Assembly: GCA_964511625.1 (NCBI GenBank)
Contig: CAZEJG010000018.1
Coordinates: 9,811-73,810, forward strand
From: Pseudohoeflea sp964511625
GTDB taxonomy: Bacteria > Pseudomonadota > Alphaproteobacteria > Rhizobiales > Rhizobiaceae
Length of the DNA stretch: 64,000 bases
Direction of reading: 5' to 3'
The notes under the pieces were generated by a model that made no database searches, was not told where the DNA came from, and saw nothing but the letters and a program-made list of their open reading frames with translations. This document shows positions 36,458 to 45,952 of this stretch, in pieces. The translations under genes were made by a program, and so were the position numbers. The first letter of the stretch is position 1; every line of letters begins with the position of its first letter.

Positions 36458-37531
36458 GTGTCGTTTTTCCGCGAGGAGTTCACCGCGCGCAGCGCAGCCG
36501 TGCGCGTTCGCTTTGGTGCCGGCGTTCGCCGGTCCGTCGCCGAAGAGATCGAAGCGCTCGGCGCCAGCCGCGCCCTGATCCTGACCACTCCCGAGCAGGC
36601 CGCTCTGGCCGATGAATTTTCCGGCTATTGCGGCAAGCTTGCCGTCGGTCGTTACACGGGCGCGACCATGCATACACCGGTTGCCGTCTCCGAAGACGCC
36701 ACCGCGCAGGCGCGCGAAATGGGCGCGGACGTTCTGCTGTCGGTCGGCGGCGGCTCGACGATCGGTCTCGGAAAGGCGATCGCGCTGAGGACCGACCTGC
36801 CGCAGATCGTCGTGCCGACCACCTATGCAGGCTCCGAGGCGACACCGATCATCGGCCAGACCGAAAACGGCGTGAAGACCACGCAGTCGACGCCGAAGGT
36901 CCAGCCCGAGGTGATCCTCTATGATGCCGAACTGGTGACCACACTGCCGTTGCAGATGACCGTGACGTCCGCTCTGAACGCCATGGCGCACGCGGCGGAG
37001 GGGCTTTACGCCCGCGACCGGTCACCGATCTCGACCCTGATTGCGATCGAGGGGCTGCGCGCCTTTCGCGATGCGCTACCGAGGGTACTGGACAATCCGA
37101 CCGACACGGCCGCGCGCGGCGAAACGCTCTACGGCGCATGGCTTTGCGGGACGGTTCTCGGACAGGTCGGCATGGCGCTTCATCACAAGCTCTGCCACAC
37201 GCTTGGCGGCAGTTTCGACCTGCCGCATGCGCAGACCCACGCGATCGTGCTGCCGCATGCCATCGCCTACAACGCGAAGGCCGTTCCGGACCTGCTTGCG
37301 CCGCTGGCAGAACTCTTCGGCGACGGCAATCCTGGTCTCGGTCTTCATCGCTTCGCCAGGAAATCCGGCTCGCCGATGGCGCTGAAGGATCTGGGGCTTG
37401 CGGAAGCCGATCTGGATCGTGCGGCCGATCTTGCGGTTGCCAATCCCTACTGGAATCCGCGAACTGTCGAGCGGGATGCGATCCGCAAGCTCTTGCAGGC
37501 CGCATGGGCGGGAGAGGAGCCCGTCGTCTGA
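36458..37531 (+). CDS. maleylacetate reductase
   Basis: 357 residues, GTG start at 36458 after GGAGGAGGGG. It belongs to the iron-containing alcohol dehydrogenase fold: N-terminal nucleotide-binding domain with LLSVGGGSTIGLGKAIAL (~residues 93-110) and IVVPTTYAGSEATPI, then a helical C-terminal domain with HHKLCHTLGGSFDLPHAQTHAIVLPH. This pattern is typical of maleylacetate reductases, which use NADH or NADPH to make 3-oxoadipate. It connects the hydroxyquinol dioxygenase at 34220 with the CoA-transferase and thiolase genes downstream. Confidence 0.93.
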   Translation: MSFFREEFTARSAAVRVRFGAGVRRSVAEEIEALGASRALILTTPEQAALADEFSGYCGKLAVGRYTGATMHTPVAVSEDATAQAREMGADVLLSVGGGSTIGLGKAIALRTDLPQIVVPTTYAGSEATPIIGQTENGVKTTQSTPKVQPEVILYDAELVTTLPLQMTVTSALNAMAHAAEGLYARDRSPISTLIAIEGLRAFRDALPRVLDNPTDTAARGETLYGAWLCGTVLGQVGMALHHKLCHTLGGSFDLPHAQTHAIVLPHAIAYNAKAVPDLLAPLAELFGDGNPGLGLHRFARKSGSPMALKDLGLAEADLDRAADLAVANPYWNPRTVERDAIRKLLQAAWAGEEPVV

Positions 37532-37538
37532 GTTTTCG

Positions 37539-37554
37539 GCGGGCAGGGGCCCGC
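37539..37554 (+). other. short intercistronic hairpin
   Basis: GCGGGC-AGGG-GCCCGC followed by GTCTTTTG between maleylacetate reductase and hydroxylase genes. The stem is short and the T-run interrupted, so partial termination or mRNA processing is possible. Confidence 0.45.
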
Positions 37555-37583
37555 GTCTTTTGTTGCCTTTGGGAGGAGACTAC

Positions 37584-39341
37584 ATGCCCGATATCACAAC
37601 CGATGTGCTGATCATCGGAACCGGCCCGGCGGGTTCGGCCACGGCCGCGCTGCTTTCGACCTACGGCGTCGAGAACATGGCGATCAACCGCTATCGCTGG
37701 CTGGCCAACACACCGCGCGCCCACATCACCAACCAGCGCGCCATGGAAGTGCTGCGCGATCTCGGGCGCGACGTCGAGAACGAAGCCTACATGTTCGCCA
37801 CCCATCAGGACCTGATGGGCGAGAACATCTTCTGTGAAAGCCTCGCCGGCGAAGAAATCGGCCGGATGAAGGCCTGGGGCAACCACCCGCTTTCCAAGGC
37901 CGAGCATCTGATGTCGTCTCCGACCCAGATGAACGACCTGCCGCAGACCTTCATGGAGCCGCTCCTGTTCAAGACGGCCTGCTCGCGCGGCACCCAGGCC
38001 CGGATGTCGACCGAATATCTGCGCCATGAACAGGATGCTGAAGGTGTCACGACCACCTGCCTCGACCGTCTGACCGGCCGGGAATTCACCATCCGCTCGA
38101 AATATCTGGTCGGTGCCGACGGCGGAAAGTCGCTGGTGGCGGAGAACGAGAACCTGCCCTTCGAGGGCAAGATGGGCGTCGGCGGCTCGATGAACATCCT
38201 GTTCCGTGCCGACCTGTCCAAATATGTCGCCCATCGCCCGTCGGTGCTCTACTGGGTGATGCAGCCGGGCGCCGATGTCGGCGGCATCGGCATGGGTCTG
38301 GTCCGCATGGTGCGGCCGTGGAACGAGTGGCTGATCGTCTGGGGTTACGACATCAACGCGCCGGAGCCGGAAGTGACACCGGAATTCGCCACCGGGGTGG
38401 CGCGCCAGCTGATCGGAGACCCCGATCTCGAGATCGAGCTGCTGTCGGCCAACACCTGGACCGTCAACAACTTCTACGCCACCAAGACCTCAAAGGGTCG
38501 CGTCTTCTGCATGGGCGATGCGATCCATCGCCATCCACCGTCCAACGGACTGGGTTCGAACACTTCGATCCAGGACGCCTTCAACCTCGCCTGGAAACTG
38601 GCGATGGTGCTGAAAGGGCAGGCCGGCGAAAAGCTGCTCGACAGCTATGACGCCGAACGCGCGCCGATCGCCAAGCAGATCGTCACCCGCGCCAACCAGT
38701 CGATCGCCGAGACCGGTCCGATCTTCGCCGCCCTCGGCATGGCGGAAGGCGTCGATCCGGAGCAGATGCAGAAGAACCTCGAGGCCCGAACCGACGGCAC
38801 CGCCGAGGCCGAGGCGCAGCGCGAAGCGATCCGCAAGGCGATCGCCTTCAAGAAATACGAGTTCGACGCCCACGGCGTGGAAATGAACCAGCGCTACCGT
38901 TCCAATGCGGTGGTGACGGACGGCCAGATCGAGCCGGCCTTCCAGCTCGATGCCGATCTGCATTACCAGCCGACCACCTGGCCGGGCGCGCGGTTGCCGC
39001 ATGTCTGGCTCTACCGCCATGACGACGGGGCCGAGATCTCGACACTCGACATCTGCGGACATGGTCGCTTCACCCTGCTGACCGGACTTGGTGGCGAGCC
39101 CTGGGTGACGGCGGTGCAGAAGGTCGCCGAGGAGCTTGGGCTGGAGGTCGAAGCCCATGTGATCGGCCCGCGCCAGACATACGTCGATCACAGCGGTGAA
39201 TGGGCGCGACTGGCCGAAATCAGCGACAACGGCTGCCTGCTGGTGCGGCCGGACCACCATGTCTGCTGGCGCGCCACTTCTCTGTCGGACGATCCGAAGG
39301 GGGATCTCGGCCGGGTGCTGAAGACCATTCTGGCGCGCTGA
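37584..39341 (+). CDS. FAD-dependent phenol hydroxylase (TfdB-like)
   Basis: 585 residues, ATG 37584 after GGGAGGAG. The flavin site is complete: GTGPAGSATAALL near the N-terminus, the DG motif LVGADGGKS, and the GD motif FCMGDAIHRHPPSNGLGSNT. The stretches TPRAHITNQRAMEVLRDLG, HRPSVLYWVMQPG and AHGVEMNQRY closely match my memory of 2,4-dichlorophenol 6-monooxygenase TfdB (598 residues). The C-terminal ~150 residues form the thioredoxin-like domain of this group. It uses NAD(P)H and O2 to add an ortho hydroxyl to a phenolic ring, and here could make hydroxyquinol from resorcinol, hydroquinone or a related phenol. Confidence 0.93.
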   Translation: MPDITTDVLIIGTGPAGSATAALLSTYGVENMAINRYRWLANTPRAHITNQRAMEVLRDLGRDVENEAYMFATHQDLMGENIFCESLAGEEIGRMKAWGNHPLSKAEHLMSSPTQMNDLPQTFMEPLLFKTACSRGTQARMSTEYLRHEQDAEGVTTTCLDRLTGREFTIRSKYLVGADGGKSLVAENENLPFEGKMGVGGSMNILFRADLSKYVAHRPSVLYWVMQPGADVGGIGMGLVRMVRPWNEWLIVWGYDINAPEPEVTPEFATGVARQLIGDPDLEIELLSANTWTVNNFYATKTSKGRVFCMGDAIHRHPPSNGLGSNTSIQDAFNLAWKLAMVLKGQAGEKLLDSYDAERAPIAKQIVTRANQSIAETGPIFAALGMAEGVDPEQMQKNLEARTDGTAEAEAQREAIRKAIAFKKYEFDAHGVEMNQRYRSNAVVTDGQIEPAFQLDADLHYQPTTWPGARLPHVWLYRHDDGAEISTLDICGHGRFTLLTGLGGEPWVTAVQKVAEELGLEVEAHVIGPRQTYVDHSGEWARLAEISDNGCLLVRPDHHVCWRATSLSDDPKGDLGRVLKTILAR

Positions 39342-39367
39342 CGAGCGCGCCTTCATTGACGACCGGT

Positions 39368-39404
39368 GTCCGGGCCCGCGCTTTTCAGGCGCGCGTCTCC
39401 GGAC
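39368..39404 (+). other. nested hairpin before CoA-transferase genes
   Basis: Outer GTCCGG (39368-39373) pairs with CCGGAC (39399-39404), and inner CGCGC (39377-39381) pairs with GCGCG (39389-39393). There is no T-run. It lies in the 82-base gap between hydroxylase and pcaI. Confidence 0.45.
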
Positions 39405-39423
39405 GCAGTACGGAGAGTATCCC

Positions 39424-40143
39424 ATGGACAAGACAGTCGCTTCGCTCGAGGAGGCGGTTTCAGGTATCGGCGACGGCGCCAGCGTCATGATCGGCGGCTT
39501 CGGCGGATCGGGCGCGCCGATTGAACTGATCCACGCGCTGATCGACGCCGGCCCGAAAAACCTCACGGTGATCAACAACAATGCGGGCAATGGCCATGTC
39601 GGCCTTGCAGCCCTCATCGAACAGGGGCAGGTCGCCAAGCTGATCTGCTCGTTTCCGCGTTCGGCCGATCCAAAGGTTTTCACCGACCTTTATCTGGCCG
39701 GAAAGATCGAGCTGGAACTCGTCCCCCAGGGCACGCTCGCCGAACGGATCCGTGCCGGCGGCGCAGGCATTCCGGCCTTCTACACGCCGTCGAGCTACGG
39801 GACCGATATTGCCGAGGGCAAGCCTGTTGCCGAGTTCGATGGCCGCCCTTACGTGCAGGAGCGCTGGCTGAAGGCTGATTTCGCGCTGATCAAGGCAGAG
39901 ACCGGCGATCCCATGGGCAATCTCACCTACCGGATGGCCGCGCGGAACTTCAATCCGCTGATGGCCATGGCCGCAGCCACGACGATCGCACAGGTCACAC
40001 GGGTCGTTCCCCTCGGCGAGATCGATCCCGAAACGGTGGTGACCCCCGGCATCTTCGTCGACCGACTCGCGACCGTGGCCAACCCGAAGCAGGAAGAGGT
40101 TCTCAACCGCGAAGGCGCGGCCTATCCGGAGGTGGCGGCATGA
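39424..40143 (+). CDS. pcaI: 3-oxoadipate CoA-transferase subunit A
   Basis: 239 residues, ATG 39424 after GGAGAG. Family I CoA-transferase alpha subunit: SVMIGGFGGSGAPIELIHAL, VINNNAGNGHVGLAALIEQGQV and IPAFYTPSSYGTDIAEGK. With the B subunit, whose start overlaps its stop, it transfers CoA from succinyl-CoA to 3-oxoadipate. A 3-oxoadipate substrate is assigned because maleylacetate reductase lies upstream and 3-oxoadipyl-CoA thiolase downstream; acetoacetate transferases have similar sequences. Confidence 0.92.
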   Translation: MDKTVASLEEAVSGIGDGASVMIGGFGGSGAPIELIHALIDAGPKNLTVINNNAGNGHVGLAALIEQGQVAKLICSFPRSADPKVFTDLYLAGKIELELVPQGTLAERIRAGGAGIPAFYTPSSYGTDIAEGKPVAEFDGRPYVQERWLKADFALIKAETGDPMGNLTYRMAARNFNPLMAMAAATTIAQVTRVVPLGEIDPETVVTPGIFVDRLATVANPKQEEVLNREGAAYPEVAA

Positions 40144-40826
40144 GCCCGCAACTCGACACCATCAAGCTCTCCAATGCCCAGATCGCCTGGCGCGCGGCGC
40201 AGGATCTCGAGGACGGCGCCTATGTCAACCTCGGCATCGGCTTCCCCGAGATGATCGCCACCTTCCAGCCGGAGGGCCGCGACGTCGTCTACCATACCGA
40301 GAACGGCGTCCTCGGCTTCGGCGAGGCGCCTGCCGCCGGCGAGGAAGACTGGGATCTCATCAATGCGGGCAAGAAGGCGATCACGCTCAAGCCGGGCGCG
40401 GCCTTCTTCCACCATGCCGACAGTTTCTCGATGGTCCGCGGCGGGCATCTCGATCTCGCCGTGCTTGGGGCCTATCAGGTGGCCGAGACCGGTGATCTGG
40501 CCAACTGGTCGACCGGCAAGGGCGGTGTGCCCGCCGTCGGCGGGGCCATGGATCTCGTCCACGGTGCCAAGCGCGTGGCGGTCGTCACCGATCACGTCAC
40601 CAAGACCGGCGAGGCGAAGCTTCTCAAGCGCTGCACCATGCCGTTGACCGGTGTCGGCTGCGTGACCCGTGTCTACACCTCGCTCGCGGTTATCGATATC
40701 GAGAACGGCCATTTCGTGCTGCGCGAGAAGCTTGCGGCGATCTCCTTCGACGATCTGCAGGCCGTGACCGGCGCAGAATTGAAGGTCGACGGCGCGATCG
40801 GCGATCTCGTCGCGAAGGCACTCTAG
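40140..40826 (+). CDS. pcaJ: 3-oxoadipate CoA-transferase subunit B
   Basis: 228 residues, start overlapping the A subunit stop (ATGA). The catalytic Glu54, which forms the glutamyl-CoA intermediate, is in YHTENGVLGFG; GIGFPEMIA and HADSFSMVRGGHLDLAVLGA are family marks. It completes the heterodimeric enzyme that activates 3-oxoadipate. Length is normal for the family. Confidence 0.93.
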   Translation: MSPQLDTIKLSNAQIAWRAAQDLEDGAYVNLGIGFPEMIATFQPEGRDVVYHTENGVLGFGEAPAAGEEDWDLINAGKKAITLKPGAAFFHHADSFSMVRGGHLDLAVLGAYQVAETGDLANWSTGKGGVPAVGGAMDLVHGAKRVAVVTDHVTKTGEAKLLKRCTMPLTGVGCVTRVYTSLAVIDIENGHFVLREKLAAISFDDLQAVTGAELKVDGAIGDLVAKAL

Positions 40827-40841
40827 AAGGAACACGGAACG

Positions 40842-42044
<1,203 letters not shown>

Positions 42045-42172
42045 TTGATTGGATTGACGGGCAGGCTGCATGTCTCCGAGCTGGAAACCCGGTATAGCCG
42101 GCGTGTTTCCGGATTATCCGCGCAGGTCGCCGAACGGTTTGTCCAAACTGCTTCTTGCGGCGGTATGCTGCT

Positions 42173-42208
42173 ACAAGCCTCCGCGCAATCAGGCCCCCGC
42201 AACCAAAT
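42173..42208 (+). repeat. tRNA-3'-end-like direct repeat, copy 2
   Basis: Differs at one base (G for C at 42193) from 26938-26973 and lies in the same orientation, 15.2 kb away. After it the two copies still share AGCTTCTC and a decayed CCCCGCGCGC...GGGCTTT hairpin, so the original repeat was ~100 nt and has drifted. It lies 128 bases after pcaF, at the right edge of the aromatic cassette. Confidence 0.75.
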
Positions 42209-42265
42209 CAAGGAAGCTTCTCGATCACTCAGAACCCCGCGCGCCTCGCCCGGGCTTTACCGCGT

Positions 42266-43252
42266 TCAAACCTCGCCGGGATATTTCAATCCGATCTTGT
42301 CCCTGATCGCATCCAGCGCCTGCATGATGGCGTGGGTTTCCTCAATGGGCATGATTGTCGAATCCGTCCCGTCCCGGACGAGACGCTCCATTTCGAAGGC
42401 CTGGAACTGCATGCCGCGGCCAGGCACTGTGTCGGTGAACTCCTCGATGAGGTTTCCATCGTAATCTCGGACCCGGAAGCTGGTCGGCTCGTACCAGATT
42501 CCGTCGATCTCGATGCGTCCCTTGCTGCCGTAGACGAAGGCGGTGTTGGGGCCGGCGCAATCGAGAGCGGAAACCGACGAGGAGGTGACGCCGCCGGCAT
42601 GCTCCATGAGAATGGAGATTTCAGCGTCCACCCCGGTTTCGCCGAAGCGGGCGAGGGGTTCAATCCGCTGTGGCGCTCCCAGCAGATCCCATGCAAAGGA
42701 GACCGGATAGATGCCGAGGTCGAGCAGCGCGCCTCCCCCAAGTTCGGGGGCATTGAGGCGGTGGGCGGGGTCGCTCGGCAGGGCCTGGCGGTGCTCGGCC
42801 GTCAAGGAGCGCAATTCGCCGATCATGCCATCGGCGACAATTTTACGGATTCGCACCATGTGCGGCAGGAAGCGCGTCCACATCGCTTCGAGCACGACGA
42901 GGTTCTTTTCCTTCGCGCGGTCGATGACCTCGCGGGCCTCGGCCGCGTTGATAGTGAAGGCCTTTTCGACCAGCACATGCTCGCCAGCCTCAATGGCAAG
43001 CAGCGCATCACGGGCGTGCATCGGGTGCGGGGTGGCGACGTAGATAATGTCAACAGCCGGGTCGGCGACGAGTTCCTCATAGCTTCCATGGGCGGACGGG
43101 ATGCCGAAGCGGGCGGCGAACGCTTCCGCCTTGTCCTTCGACCGTGAGCCCACGGCCGTGACATTCATGCCGGACAGGTTCAGATCCTGCGTGAAAAGTT
43201 CGGCGATCCATCCGGTTGCGAGGATACCCCATCCCGGTTTCGTATTCGACAT
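42266..43252 (-). CDS. Gfo/Idh/MocA-family oxidoreductase
   Basis: 328 residues, start at 43250-43252 (MSNTKPGWGILATGWIAELF); the upstream in-frame extension is not conserved. Rossmann motif GWGILATGWIAE, then AVGSRSKDKAEAFAARFGI, the EKA-type motif VLVEKAFTINAAEAREVID (~95-113) and GGALLDLGIYPVSFAWDLLG. The Lys and the Asp-Tyr pair typical of dihydrodiol or sugar dehydrogenases are kept. It is divergent from the aldolase operon with a GntR-like operator between them, so both directions may respond to the same regulator. Confidence 0.9.
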   Translation of the reverse strand: MSNTKPGWGILATGWIAELFTQDLNLSGMNVTAVGSRSKDKAEAFAARFGIPSAHGSYEELVADPAVDIIYVATPHPMHARDALLAIEAGEHVLVEKAFTINAAEAREVIDRAKEKNLVVLEAMWTRFLPHMVRIRKIVADGMIGELRSLTAEHRQALPSDPAHRLNAPELGGGALLDLGIYPVSFAWDLLGAPQRIEPLARFGETGVDAEISILMEHAGGVTSSSVSALDCAGPNTAFVYGSKGRIEIDGIWYEPTSFRVRDYDGNLIEEFTDTVPGRGMQFQAFEMERLVRDGTDSTIMPIEETHAIMQALDAIRDKIGLKYPGEV

Positions 43253-43350
43253 AGCGCCCTCTTTTGATCTGGGTTGGCGGGAGTGTCGGCCGATGACGAT
43301 CACTCGTTCATTACCTGCATAACGGGACAGCGGGAGGATTGACAGTCCTG

Positions 43351-43370
43351 AATGCTTGTATACAGGTATG
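43351..43370. promoter_or_regulatory. GntR-type operator, copy 1
   Basis: AATGC-TT-GTATACAG-GT-ATG. The core GTATAC is a perfect palindrome of the FCD/GntR type. The same motif, differing only at two pairs of bases, overlaps the GntR start codon at 45116-45135. TTGACA lies at 43339-43344, just upstream. Confidence 0.65.
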
Positions 43371-43395
43371 GAGAGAGTGAATATCTGGAGTGACC

Positions 43396-44115
43396 ATGGG
43401 ACACGAATACAGCCCTTCCGAACTGGCGACCCGCGAAGATCTCGCAGCTGTCTATCGCCTCATTGCCCATTTCGGCATGGACGATCTTATCCATACCCAC
43501 GTGTCCGCGCGTCTTCCCGATGAGCCCGACAAGCTGCTCATCAACCGCTATGGCGACCTGTTCAAGGACGTGACACCCCAATCCCTCGCCGTCATCGACC
43601 ACGCTGGCAATCAGGTGCGCGGGCCGCAAGTGCCGATCAACACCGCCGGCATCGTCATTCATACAGCCGTCCATCAGGCCCGACCGGATGCAATCTGCGT
43701 GGTCCACACCCATACCGCGGCTGGCGTGGCGATCAGTTGCCTCGAAGAGGGATTGTTGCCGCTCAACCAGACGGCGCTCCTGTTTCACGGTCAACTCGCC
43801 TACCATGCGTTCGAAGGCATCGCGCTCGACAAGGACGAGCAGGAGCGTCTGGTCGCCGATCTGGGAACGAAGCGCGCCATGATTTTGCGCAACCACGGAC
43901 TTCTGACTGTGGGGCGGACCATCGGCGAAGCGTTTTCGCTGATGTACAATCTCGAACAGGCCTGCCGCATCCAGCTCGCGGTCCAGGCGACCGGTCAGAA
44001 ACTGGTCATGCCGGATGTCGCGGTCCAGGACAGGACCGCGGCCCAGTACGAAGGCGACCCTGACGGCTCGGCGGAACTCGAGTGGCTCGCCATGCGTCGC
44101 CTCGTCGGGATCTGA
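43396..44115 (+). CDS. class II aldolase/adducin-family protein
   Basis: 239 residues. ATG 43396 is chosen over GTG 43390 because CTGGAG precedes it. Metal-binding His104 and His106 are in VVHTHTAAGVA, and a third in RNHGLLTVG (His166). Class II aldolases cleave sugar phosphates such as fuculose- or ribulose-phosphate, or act as epimerases; the usual catalytic Glu near residue 75 is not evident, which leaves the reaction open. It is followed by a 2-hydroxyacid dehydrogenase and a GntR gene, probably as one operon. Confidence 0.9.
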   Translation: MGHEYSPSELATREDLAAVYRLIAHFGMDDLIHTHVSARLPDEPDKLLINRYGDLFKDVTPQSLAVIDHAGNQVRGPQVPINTAGIVIHTAVHQARPDAICVVHTHTAAGVAISCLEEGLLPLNQTALLFHGQLAYHAFEGIALDKDEQERLVADLGTKRAMILRNHGLLTVGRTIGEAFSLMYNLEQACRIQLAVQATGQKLVMPDVAVQDRTAAQYEGDPDGSAELEWLAMRRLVGI

Positions 44116-44125
44116 GCGGGGGCTT

Positions 44126-45064
44126 TTGAGTTTGCGTGTCCTTCTGGCCGATGACCTGGCCTGTACGGATTCCTTCGAGACGGCTTTGCGGCTCAGGGAA
44201 CCCGGGGTCCTGGTCTATCGTTGGCCATCCCTGCCGGCCGGGGAGGACTTCGACGTCCTGCTCGCCTGGGCTCTTCCGGATGGGATGGGTCGCGTTCCGG
44301 ACAGCCTGGCTTTTGTGTTCTGCTTCGGCGCCGGTGCGGACCAGCTTCTCGCCGATCCCCGAATTCCCGCGCATGTGCCGATCGCGCGGCTGGTGGATGA
44401 AAACCAGGCGGCGCAGATTGCCGACTATGCGGCGCATGTGGCTTTCGACCGGCTGCTCGATCAGGCAGCGGGAAAAGAGGATCAGGCGCGGGCGCTCTGG
44501 CGTGAGCCTGACGGTCCGCGAAGGACGCGCAATCAATTGCGAGTCGCCGTTCTCGGTCTCGGCCATATAGGTGGTCGCGTCGCGTCGGAACTCGCGCGCA
44601 TCGGCTTTTCGGTGCGGGGCTGGTCGCGCTCGGCGAAAGCCGTTCCGGGTGTGGCGAGCGTCGCGGGAGATGATGGTCTTGTTGCGGCCGTTGCGGCAGC
44701 GGATGTACTCATCAATCTTTTGCCGCTAACCGCCGAAACGGAAAACATACTCTCTCACAATCTCTTCTCGCGCCTTGCGCCCGGCGCCTATGTGGCGAAC
44801 CTGGGACGCGGAGGTCACCTCGACGAGGCAGCCCTTTCGGCTGCGCTCGAAAGCGGACAGCTCGGGGCCGCCTGGCTGGATGCGTTCCGCCAGGAGCCGC
44901 TGGCGCCGGATCACTGGTCCTGGAGGCATCCACGCATCACGGTCACGCCTCATCTGGCGGGCATACCGACGGCGAGCGGAGCGGCCAATTGCCTGGCGGA
45001 CTGCATCGATGCCTATCGTCGCGGCGTGCCGCTTCCGAACCTCGTGCGGGACGGTCAAGCATAA
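44126..45064 (+). CDS. D-2-hydroxyacid dehydrogenase (GhrA-like)
   Basis: About 312 residues. No ATG is suitable; TTG at 44126 or 44132 lies just after a GGGGG stretch, so the exact start is uncertain. The NAD(P) motif is VLGLGHIGGRVA, and the catalytic set is complete: Arg in NLGRGGHLDE, Glu in FRQEPLAPD and His in TPHLAGIPT. The short N-terminal domain and FCFGAGADQLL match the glyoxylate/hydroxypyruvate reductase A group. It may reduce the 2-keto product of the neighbouring aldolase, for example glyoxylate or hydroxypyruvate. Confidence 0.88.
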   Translation: MSLRVLLADDLACTDSFETALRLREPGVLVYRWPSLPAGEDFDVLLAWALPDGMGRVPDSLAFVFCFGAGADQLLADPRIPAHVPIARLVDENQAAQIADYAAHVAFDRLLDQAAGKEDQARALWREPDGPRRTRNQLRVAVLGLGHIGGRVASELARIGFSVRGWSRSAKAVPGVASVAGDDGLVAAVAAADVLINLLPLTAETENILSHNLFSRLAPGAYVANLGRGGHLDEAALSAALESGQLGAAWLDAFRQEPLAPDHWSWRHPRITVTPHLAGIPTASGAANCLADCIDAYRRGVPLPNLVRDGQA

Positions 45065-45115
45065 GCTGGAGAACAGCTAATGCTCAAAAAACGGGCTTGA
45101 CTTATTTTTATGCTG

Positions 45116-45135
45116 AATGCCAGTATACAGCCATG
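45116..45135. promoter_or_regulatory. GntR-type operator, copy 2
   Basis: AATGC-CA-GTATACAG-CC-ATG, matching the site at 43351-43370 outside two variable pairs. It covers the GntR start codon (45133), so binding would block its own transcription or translation. TTGACT at 45097 may be the -35 of the promoter. Confidence 0.65.
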
Positions 45136-45846
45136 CAGAGATTAAATCCCGTCTCCTATGAAGATCCCGCCGCACGCCGGAATACCGTGTCCGCGAAGGC
45201 GCTCGTCGAATTGCGCGAAGCCATTCTCACCACGCGCGTGAAACCGGGCGAGGGACTTTCGGAGACCGGTTGCGCCACGGCGCTCGGCATCAGCCGCACC
45301 CCGGTGCGGGAAGCGTTCGCGCGTCTGTTCGAGGAAGGCCTGATCGAGATCGCCTCGCCGAAGGGCACCTGTGTCTCGCTGATCGACATGAACAGAGTGC
45401 GGGAAGCCATCTTTGTCCGCTCGACGCTGGAGAGCGCCGTCGTGGCTGCTGCCGCGGAGGTTCCGTCCAGCGAGGTTCTCGACGAACTGGAGATGTTCAT
45501 CTGGCAGCAGGAGCGCGCCGCTGAAAAGCAGGACATGACCGGCCTCCACCAGGCGGACATGCGGTTCCATTCCGCCTTGATGCGGGTGCTCGGTATGCCG
45601 ACCGCCTGGACGGCTCTCCAGCACGTGACGGCCGACATGATCCGCGTGCAGTTTCTGGTCGGGCTCAGGCCCGACCATGTCGAGCACATCCTGCGGGAGC
45701 ATCGCGCCATCCTCGCTTCGCTTGGCAAGGGTGCGTTCTCCGAGGCCGCCGCGCTGCTCAAGGATCACATCAGCAATGTCGGCTATGACCAGGAAGCGCT
45801 CAGAGCCAAGCATGGCGACTATTTTCGTCCGGAAGGACGGCTGTGA
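45133..45846 (+). CDS. GntR-family regulator (FCD subgroup)
   Basis: 237 residues from ATG 45133; no good ribosome-binding site is seen, which suits a weakly expressed regulator. The winged helix (residues ~15-80) contains LSETGCATALGISRTPVREAFARLFEEGLIEI, and the C-terminal FCD domain has the metal-ligand pattern HQADMRFHSALMRVLG and EHRAILASL. It probably controls the aldolase/dehydrogenase genes and itself through the two GTATAC sites. The ligand is likely a sugar acid or 2-keto acid. Confidence 0.92.
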   Translation: MQRLNPVSYEDPAARRNTVSAKALVELREAILTTRVKPGEGLSETGCATALGISRTPVREAFARLFEEGLIEIASPKGTCVSLIDMNRVREAIFVRSTLESAVVAAAAEVPSSEVLDELEMFIWQQERAAEKQDMTGLHQADMRFHSALMRVLGMPTAWTALQHVTADMIRVQFLVGLRPDHVEHILREHRAILASLGKGAFSEAAALLKDHISNVGYDQEALRAKHGDYFRPEGRL

Positions 45847-45885
45847 TGGGGCGCCGCCAAATAGCGACACAATTTTTGCGAACTA

Positions 45886-45899
45886 GTAAACCGGTTTAC
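45886..45899. promoter_or_regulatory. LacI-type operator (perfect palindrome)
   Basis: GTAAACCGGTTTAC is a perfect 14-bp palindrome with the central CG typical of LacI-family operators. It lies 53 bases before the LacI gene at 45953 and probably serves for autoregulation and perhaps for the transport operon that follows. Confidence 0.75.
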
Positions 45900-45952
45900 A
45901 ATGCTGTTTTTCACGATAATTCGCTGAATTGCCGATGCGGGAGGTCGCTTCC

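Noticed and set aside
43339..43364. TTGACA plus TATACA as a promoter
   Set aside because: Spacer is only 14 bases, so the pair is unlikely to be a normal sigma-70 promoter; kept only as context for the operator.
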